From JAEUOS01 sp965279115 (lineage in GTDB: Bacteria; Pseudomonadota; Gammaproteobacteria; Burkholderiales; JAEUOS01), in contig OZ257137.1 in assembly GCA_965279115.1 (NCBI GenBank), positions 186,001 through 250,000 on the forward strand: DNA of 64,000 nt, written 5' to 3'. The notes beneath the pieces were generated by a model. It searched no databases and was not told the DNA's origin. It saw nothing but the letters and a program-made list of their open reading frames with translations. Shown piece by piece: positions 59,967-64,000 of this stretch (the first letter of the stretch is position 1; each line of letters opens with the position of its first letter). The position numbers and the translations under genes were made by a program.

Positions 59967-59994
59967 GTTAAACGAAACAATGTTTTGTTAAACG
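59967..59994 (-). promoter_or_regulatory. candidate IclR operator in the iclR-hyuAB promoter
   Basis: AAACAATGTTT (59975-59985) is a 5+1+5 palindrome much like the core GAAACA-N-TGTTTC bound by several IclR proteins (for example KdgR). It is flanked by two direct repeats of GTTAAACG at 59967-59974 and 59987-59994, exactly 20 bases apart, about two helical turns. The block is the only AT-rich patch in the 74-base gap before iclR. It is 25 or so bases upstream of the start, so binding would block transcription of the whole operon. The precise -35 and -10 are not obvious. Confidence 0.65.
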
Positions 59995-60016
59995 TACCAT
60001 TGGGTGCGCAACGAAG

Positions 60017-60943
60017 TCAATCTTGCATAGCAGCATCAGTCCTGCCGGCAGCTTGTTGGCCACACACTTCGCGCACGCATTCGCGCAACCAGCGATGCGC
60101 CGCATCGCCATCCAGCCGCGGATGCCAAAGCATGGATACCGTGAACGTCGGCAAGGCAAAAGGAAGGTCGAAGCTGTGCATGCCCGCGCGCAGGTTGCCG
60201 GTGTGGCGTTCGGGCGCGCTGGCGATCAGGTCGGATGCGCGTGCCAGCGCCAGCGCCGCCGAAAAGCCGCCCACCGTCGTGGTGATTTCCCGTGACAGGC
60301 CGAGCGGTTCGAGCGCATTGTCGATCGGTCCCTTCTGCAGCCCTTGCCTCGAGACCCCGATGTGTTTTCCCGCCGCATAGCGCGCGGGCGTCATGGCTCC
60401 CTTGCAGAGGGCATGCCCCGTGCGCACCACGCCGATGAAGCGATCACGGAACAATGCGCGCGTGCGTACCTCCGGGCCGGTGACCCTGCCGACGACGCCG
60501 GTTTCCAGGTCGACCGTGCCGTCACGCAGCAACGCGCTTTCCTTGTCCAGCTTCTGAACGAAGGAGAGGCGCACGCCCGGCGCCTCCGCCCTGACGCGCG
60601 CGATCAGGCCGGGGCCGAAATTCTCCACAAACCCCTCGCGGGTGCGCAAGGTGAAGGTGCGGTTGAGTTTCCCCAGGTCCAGTCTGGCAGCGGGTCGCAG
60701 CACCGCCTCGCCCTCCTGCACGAGTTGGCCGACCCGTTCGCGCAGTTCCAGTGCCCGCGGCGTTGGCACCAGGCCGCGCCCGGCCCGAACCAGCAGCGGA
60801 TCGCCGGTAGCCTCGCGCAGGCGCGCCAGCGCCCGGCTCATCGCCGAGGGGCTCAGACGCAGCCTGCGTGCCGCTCCCGCGACACTGCCCTCATTGAGCA
60901 GCACGTCGAGGGTGACCAGCAGGTTGAGATCCGGTAGCGCCAT
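60017..60943 (-). CDS. LysR-family transcriptional regulator
   Basis: 308 residues from the ATG at 60943. LVTLDVLLNEGSVAGAARRL and LSPSAMSRALARLREATGDP (20 residues) form the winged helix; the effector domain follows (FTLRTREGFVENFGPGLIAR). It resembles the NodD/LinR-type subgroup with DPLLVRAGRGLVPTPRA. It diverges from an MFS exporter gene with 141 bases between them, so it most likely controls that gene. The 3' end is 74 bases before iclR, in the same direction, and might be followed by readthrough. Confidence 0.9.
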   Translation of the reverse strand: MALPDLNLLVTLDVLLNEGSVAGAARRLRLSPSAMSRALARLREATGDPLLVRAGRGLVPTPRALELRERVGQLVQEGEAVLRPAARLDLGKLNRTFTLRTREGFVENFGPGLIARVRAEAPGVRLSFVQKLDKESALLRDGTVDLETGVVGRVTGPEVRTRALFRDRFIGVVRTGHALCKGAMTPARYAAGKHIGVSRQGLQKGPIDNALEPLGLSREITTTVGGFSAALALARASDLIASAPERHTGNLRAGMHSFDLPFALPTFTVSMLWHPRLDGDAAHRWLRECVREVCGQQAAGRTDAAMQD

Positions 60944-61084
60944 GCCGCGACGATAGCACCGTTTCAAGGTGACATGGCGTCAAACGCACGGATAAATTGC
61001 AAATGCTGCGTCTTCCGCCATGTCTGCCGGCGGATTACCCTTACTCCATCCCCTTTCGGGCAACGCCATGGACCGGAGTTCAGC

Positions 61085-62530
61085 ATGAAAACCCTCACCG
61101 CAGTAGCCCACCCCACAGCCGCCAGCACAGCACGCACGCCTTCCACGCGCTGGGCACTCGCCGGTCTTTCCCTTTCCATGTTGCTTGCGGCGCTCGGCAC
61201 CAGCATCGCCAACGTCGGCCTGCCGACGCTTGCGCAGGTGTTCGACGCCACTTTCCAGCAGGTGCAGTGGGTGGTGATCGCCTACCTGCTGGCCATCACC
61301 ACCCTGATCGTCAGCGTCGGCCGTCTCGGCGACCTGGTCGGACGCCGGCGCCTGTTGCTGGCCGGCATCGCCCTCTTCACCGCGGCGTCCGTGCTGTGCG
61401 GCCTGGCACCAAGCCTCTCGCTGCTGATCGCCGCGCGGGCGTTGCAGGGCCTGGGCGCCGCGGTGATGATGGCGCTCACCATGGCGCTGGTCAGCGACAC
61501 GGTGCCGAAGGAGAAGACCGGCAGCGCCATGGGATTGCTGGGCACAATGTCGGCGATCGGCACGGCTCTCGGACCTTCGCTTGGGGGTGTGATGATCGCC
61601 AAGCTCGGCTGGCAGGCCCTATTCCTGGCCAATGTGCCGCTGGGACTCCTGACCCTGCTGGTGGCCTGGCGCACGCTGCCTTTCGACCGCCGCACGCAGA
61701 CAACGGCCAGGCCCGCCTTCGACCACGTCGGCACGCTGTTGCTGGCCGCGACCCTGGCCGCCTATGCGCTTGCCATGACCCTCGGGCGTGGCGAATTCGG
61801 CATGCTCAACCTGGCACTTCTTGCGGCGGCCACCCTGGGTGCCGGACTATTCCTCTTGGCCGAGAAAAGGGCCTCATCGCCCCTGGTCAGGCTGGCGATG
61901 TTCCGCGACCCATCGTTGAGCGCCAGCCTCGCCATGAGCGCGCTGGTGTCGACGGTGATGATGGCGACCCTGGTGGTCGGGCCGTTCTACCTTTCCGATG
62001 CCCTCGGGCTTGACGCGGCGACGGTCGGGCTGGTGCTGTCGACGGGACCGCTGGTGGCGGCACTGTCAGGCATGCCTGCCGGCCGCCTCGCGGACCGCTT
62101 TGGCGCACCCCGCATGGCCATCGCGGGACTGGTCGTCATGGCAGCCGGCGCTGGCGCACTCGGCATGTTGCCAGCGACGCTCGGCGTCGCTGGCTACGCA
62201 ATACCCATCATGATCATCACGGCCAGCTATGCGCTGTTCCAGGCGGCCAACAACACGGCGGTGATGACGGGCGTCAGCGCAGACCGGCGTGGCGTGGTCT
62301 CCGGCTTGCTCAACCTTTCGCGCAACCTCGGGCTTGTCTCCGGTGCCTCAGCGATGGGCGCGGCATACGCGGCATTCGCCGGATCGCACGCCGCCACGAT
62401 GTCGCTCGCCGCGGCAAGTGCTGCCGGAATGCGTGCCAGTTTCGCCATCGCCGCGTGCCTGATCGTTCTTGCGCTGGGCATCGCCTTCGGCGGTCACATG
62501 CTCGCGGCACGCCGCCTGCACCACGCATGA
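61085..62530 (+). CDS. MFS transporter of the DHA2 (14-span drug exporter) family
   Basis: 481 residues from the ATG at 61085. Motif A is GRLGDLVGRRRLLLAG, the family opening ALGTSIANVGLPTLAQVF and QVQWVVIAYLLA are clear, and the length and hydrophobic pattern fit 14 membrane spans. It would export drugs, solvents or metabolites using the proton gradient. Start choice: an upstream extension to 60974 would be polar and overlaps the control region. It is divergent from its likely LysR regulator. Confidence 0.9.
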   Translation: MKTLTAVAHPTAASTARTPSTRWALAGLSLSMLLAALGTSIANVGLPTLAQVFDATFQQVQWVVIAYLLAITTLIVSVGRLGDLVGRRRLLLAGIALFTAASVLCGLAPSLSLLIAARALQGLGAAVMMALTMALVSDTVPKEKTGSAMGLLGTMSAIGTALGPSLGGVMIAKLGWQALFLANVPLGLLTLLVAWRTLPFDRRTQTTARPAFDHVGTLLLAATLAAYALAMTLGRGEFGMLNLALLAAATLGAGLFLLAEKRASSPLVRLAMFRDPSLSASLAMSALVSTVMMATLVVGPFYLSDALGLDAATVGLVLSTGPLVAALSGMPAGRLADRFGAPRMAIAGLVVMAAGAGALGMLPATLGVAGYAIPIMIITASYALFQAANNTAVMTGVSADRRGVVSGLLNLSRNLGLVSGASAMGAAYAAFAGSHAATMSLAAASAAGMRASFAIAACLIVLALGIAFGGHMLAARRLHHA

Positions 62531-62584
62531 ACAATGGCGACGCGACCCGCGCCGAAAACTCCTGCCGGCGGCCCGACTTTCCTG

Positions 62585-63004
62585 CTAACCCCTCACATCA
62601 AGCACGAGCTGCGTTTGCGTGACCACGGCGCAGAGTTTGCCCGCTTCGCTCATGATCGAGGTTTGCCACACCATCGTGGTCCGCCCCCGGTGAAGCGCGA
62701 CCGACTCGCCCCTGACGGTGGTGCCCACGCGCGCGCCGGCGATGAACTTGGTGCTGGAATCGGTGGTCGTCGTGAACTTGCCTTCGGGCAGGTTCACCAC
62801 CGTGCCGACCGCGCCAAGCGTGTCGGCGAAGGCCATGTAGGCGCCGCCATGAAGAATGCCACCCGAGGTGCACAGGTCCGGGCGCACCAGCATTTCGGCG
62901 ATCACACGCTCGGGCGTGACTTCCAGAAGCTTGACGCCCATGAGTCCGGGGAAAATCGGCGCCAGGCGCGCTTGAAGAGAGGCGATATCGTGCATGCTGT
63001 TCAT
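62585..63004 (-). CDS. PaaI-like hot-dog thioesterase
   Basis: 139 residues. SGGILHGGAYMAFADTLGAV (20 residues) carries the HGG motif of the PaaI group, and TTTTDSSTKFIAGARVG follows. It hydrolyses CoA esters, often aromatic ones. The ATG at 63004 has GGAAG upstream; a second in-frame ATG lies three codons later. It converges on the MFS gene and has no clear partners. Confidence 0.87.
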   Translation of the reverse strand: MNSMHDIASLQARLAPIFPGLMGVKLLEVTPERVIAEMLVRPDLCTSGGILHGGAYMAFADTLGAVGTVVNLPEGKFTTTTDSSTKFIAGARVGTTVRGESVALHRGRTTMVWQTSIMSEAGKLCAVVTQTQLVLDVRG

Positions 63005-63104
63005 GGGGTCACTTCCACTCGCAAAGTTTCGATACCATCATTGTGACGCCCGACGCCCTTGTTCTGCGGCGGGCCACACGAAGGGCCGGCCGCGGAACCC
63101 TTGG

Positions 63105-63665
63105 TTAGCCGTGCGCACGCCGGTAGTGCACGGCGACGGCGCCGTTGCGGAGCGGCGTCGCCGAGACCCGCTCGAGCCGTCGCGTGCCGGGCAGTCCGCC
63201 CTGGTACAGGGTCGGCCCGTGACCGGCGACCCTGGGATGGATGAGGAACCTGTACTCGTCGATCAGATCCAGCCGATCCAACCCGGTCGCAAGCTTGCCG
63301 CTCCCCAGGAGCACGCCGGCAGGGGTTGCGTCCTTGAGCTTCTGCACGCCCGTGCGCAGGTCGCCGGCGATGGGGTGGCTGTTGGTCCACGGGAAATCCG
63401 TTCGCGTCGACGACACGACGTACTTGGGCTTGGCCCCAAGCTTGACGGCCCACTCGCGCATTGCCGGCGGCGCCTTCTCGTCGCCGCGAGCAACCGCCGG
63501 CCAGTAGCTCTCCATCATCTCGTAGGTGACGCGGCCCCACAGCATCGCCCCCGCCTCGTCCATGAGACGAGTGAAGAAATCGTGTGTCTCGTCGTCGGCG
63601 ATCCCCTCCCGGTGATCGACGCAACCGTCGAGGGTGACGTTGATGCTGAAGGTCAACTTTCCCAC
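63105..63665 (-). CDS. RibD C-terminal/dihydrofolate reductase-like protein
   Basis: 186 residues from a GTG at 63665. GKLTFSINVTLDGCVDHREG, then AMLWGRVTYEMMESYWP, KYVVSSTR and the late GVLLGSGKLATGL match the small DHFR-like reductases (YyaP/YwjB type) found in many bacteria. It probably binds NADPH; the substrate is not known. No good ribosome-binding site is visible before the GTG, and no ATG fits. The gene is about 100 bases downstream of the thioesterase start. Confidence 0.8.
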   Translation of the reverse strand: MGKLTFSINVTLDGCVDHREGIADDETHDFFTRLMDEAGAMLWGRVTYEMMESYWPAVARGDEKAPPAMREWAVKLGAKPKYVVSSTRTDFPWTNSHPIAGDLRTGVQKLKDATPAGVLLGSGKLATGLDRLDLIDEYRFLIHPRVAGHGPTLYQGGLPGTRRLERVSATPLRNGAVAVHYRRAHG

Positions 63666-63797
63666 GGCGGCGCGCCTACTACAATTTGAGGGGACCGATG
63701 GACTTTCGCTTGTCGACAAGCACATCGGAGCCGATAAAGCAAAGATGTGCGGCGCGCGCTGCGCGTCCGAACCTTGACATATCAAGGAGCTTCATTA

Positions 63798-64000
63798 CTA
63801 GAACCCCGCGTACATTTTCAAGAGCACGAAACCTGCGAACGCCGTAGCAACGAACAGTACAGCACCTAGCGATAGGCCTGTGCGAAGGCCAAGAAAGATG
63901 CCTGCGAAGCCTATTACCACAGCAATTGCCGTGATATGCGCACACACGACCGGCACCGCTAGAGGCAGCAGGCCTACTCCCCAGCCCAGACTGGCAATGA
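63798..64000 (-). CDS. C-terminal end of an unknown membrane protein (partial)
   Basis: 66 residues read from base 63998 leftward to a TAG at 63800-63798. The segment is almost wholly hydrophobic, with two probable membrane spans (SLGWGVGLLPLAVPVVCA and ITAIAVVIGFAGIFLG) and a third near LSLGAVLFVATAFAGFVLL, and ends KMYAGF. The start lies outside the window. Codon use is less GC-rich than elsewhere. The family is not recognisable. An alternative reading in another frame (63679-63945) is Cys/Arg-rich and not credible. Confidence 0.55.
   Translation of the reverse strand, partial: IASLGWGVGLLPLAVPVVCAHITAIAVVIGFAGIFLGLRTGLSLGAVLFVATAFAGFVLLKMYAGF

Noticed and set aside
63679..63945. 88-codon minus-strand frame at the right edge
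   Set aside because: Arg/Cys-rich and without features; the overlapping frame ending at 63798 encodes a clear hydrophobic membrane segment instead.

Overview
This is a GC-rich (roughly two thirds G+C by eye) chromosomal window that looks betaproteobacterial, most likely Burkholderiales. The basis is the mix of rdgC, HDOD and chemotaxis genes, several orphan Bug/TctC-type binding proteins, an MlaEFD-like lipid transporter with its auxiliary lipoprotein, and three complete HAAT (Liv-type) transporters with two hydantoinase (HyuAB) pairs. I see no rRNA, tRNA, insertion sequence, prophage or CRISPR array. Genes are packed tightly and no gene-free stretch exceeds about 300 bases.

Layout. 1-3.6 kb: end of a chemotaxis receptor, rdgC, an SDR with a degenerate active site, an HDOD protein and a cupin. 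3.8-8.2 kb: first livKHMGF operon. 8.3-24.5 kb: a LysR gene followed by three tandem orphan Bug proteins; a leftward operon (alpha/beta hydrolase, Kelch propeller, SDR); and a rightward operon of Bug protein, class III CoA-transferase, enoyl-CoA hydratase, acyl-CoA dehydrogenase, MmgE/PrpD, LeuC-like, and a LeuD-LeuB fusion. The promoter regions before the Bug triplet and between the two divergent operons share a near-identical module of about 35 bp, so this block is probably one LysR-controlled regulon for an organic acid. 24.5-26.3 kb: a HEAT/Clp-N-like protein and a single-domain response regulator. 26.4-35.2 kb: envelope genes (MlaE-F-D plus lipoprotein, a phospholipase D-like lipoprotein, AsmA, a sorbosone dehydrogenase-like lipoprotein, a 52-residue DUF3309-like protein, a collagen-like lipoprotein). 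35.3-36.6 kb: a 32-bp tandem repeat, a beta-hydroxyacid dehydrogenase and a small winged-helix-like protein.

36.8-47.3 kb: a rightward operon hyuA-hyuB-dapA-like-livKHMGF-amidohydrolase. 47.3-48.5 kb: a cupin and TruC. 48.5-59.9 kb: one long leftward operon iclR-hyuA-hyuB-livK-livF-livM-livG-livH-cupin-acyl-CoA synthetase-thioesterase, with an IclR-type palindrome in front of it. 60.0-64.0 kb: a LysR/MFS efflux divergent pair, a PaaI-like thioesterase, a RibD/DHFR-like reductase and the end of a membrane protein.

The general theme is scavenging and degradation of small carboxylates, amides or lactams. Each catabolic block pairs its own uptake proteins with ring-opening or CoA-dependent enzymes and its own regulator. 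The substrates cannot be read from sequence. The least familiar parts are the LeuD-LeuB fusion inside a CoA-dependent acid pathway, the shared LysR promoter module, and the IclR/HyuAB/CoA-ligase operon.
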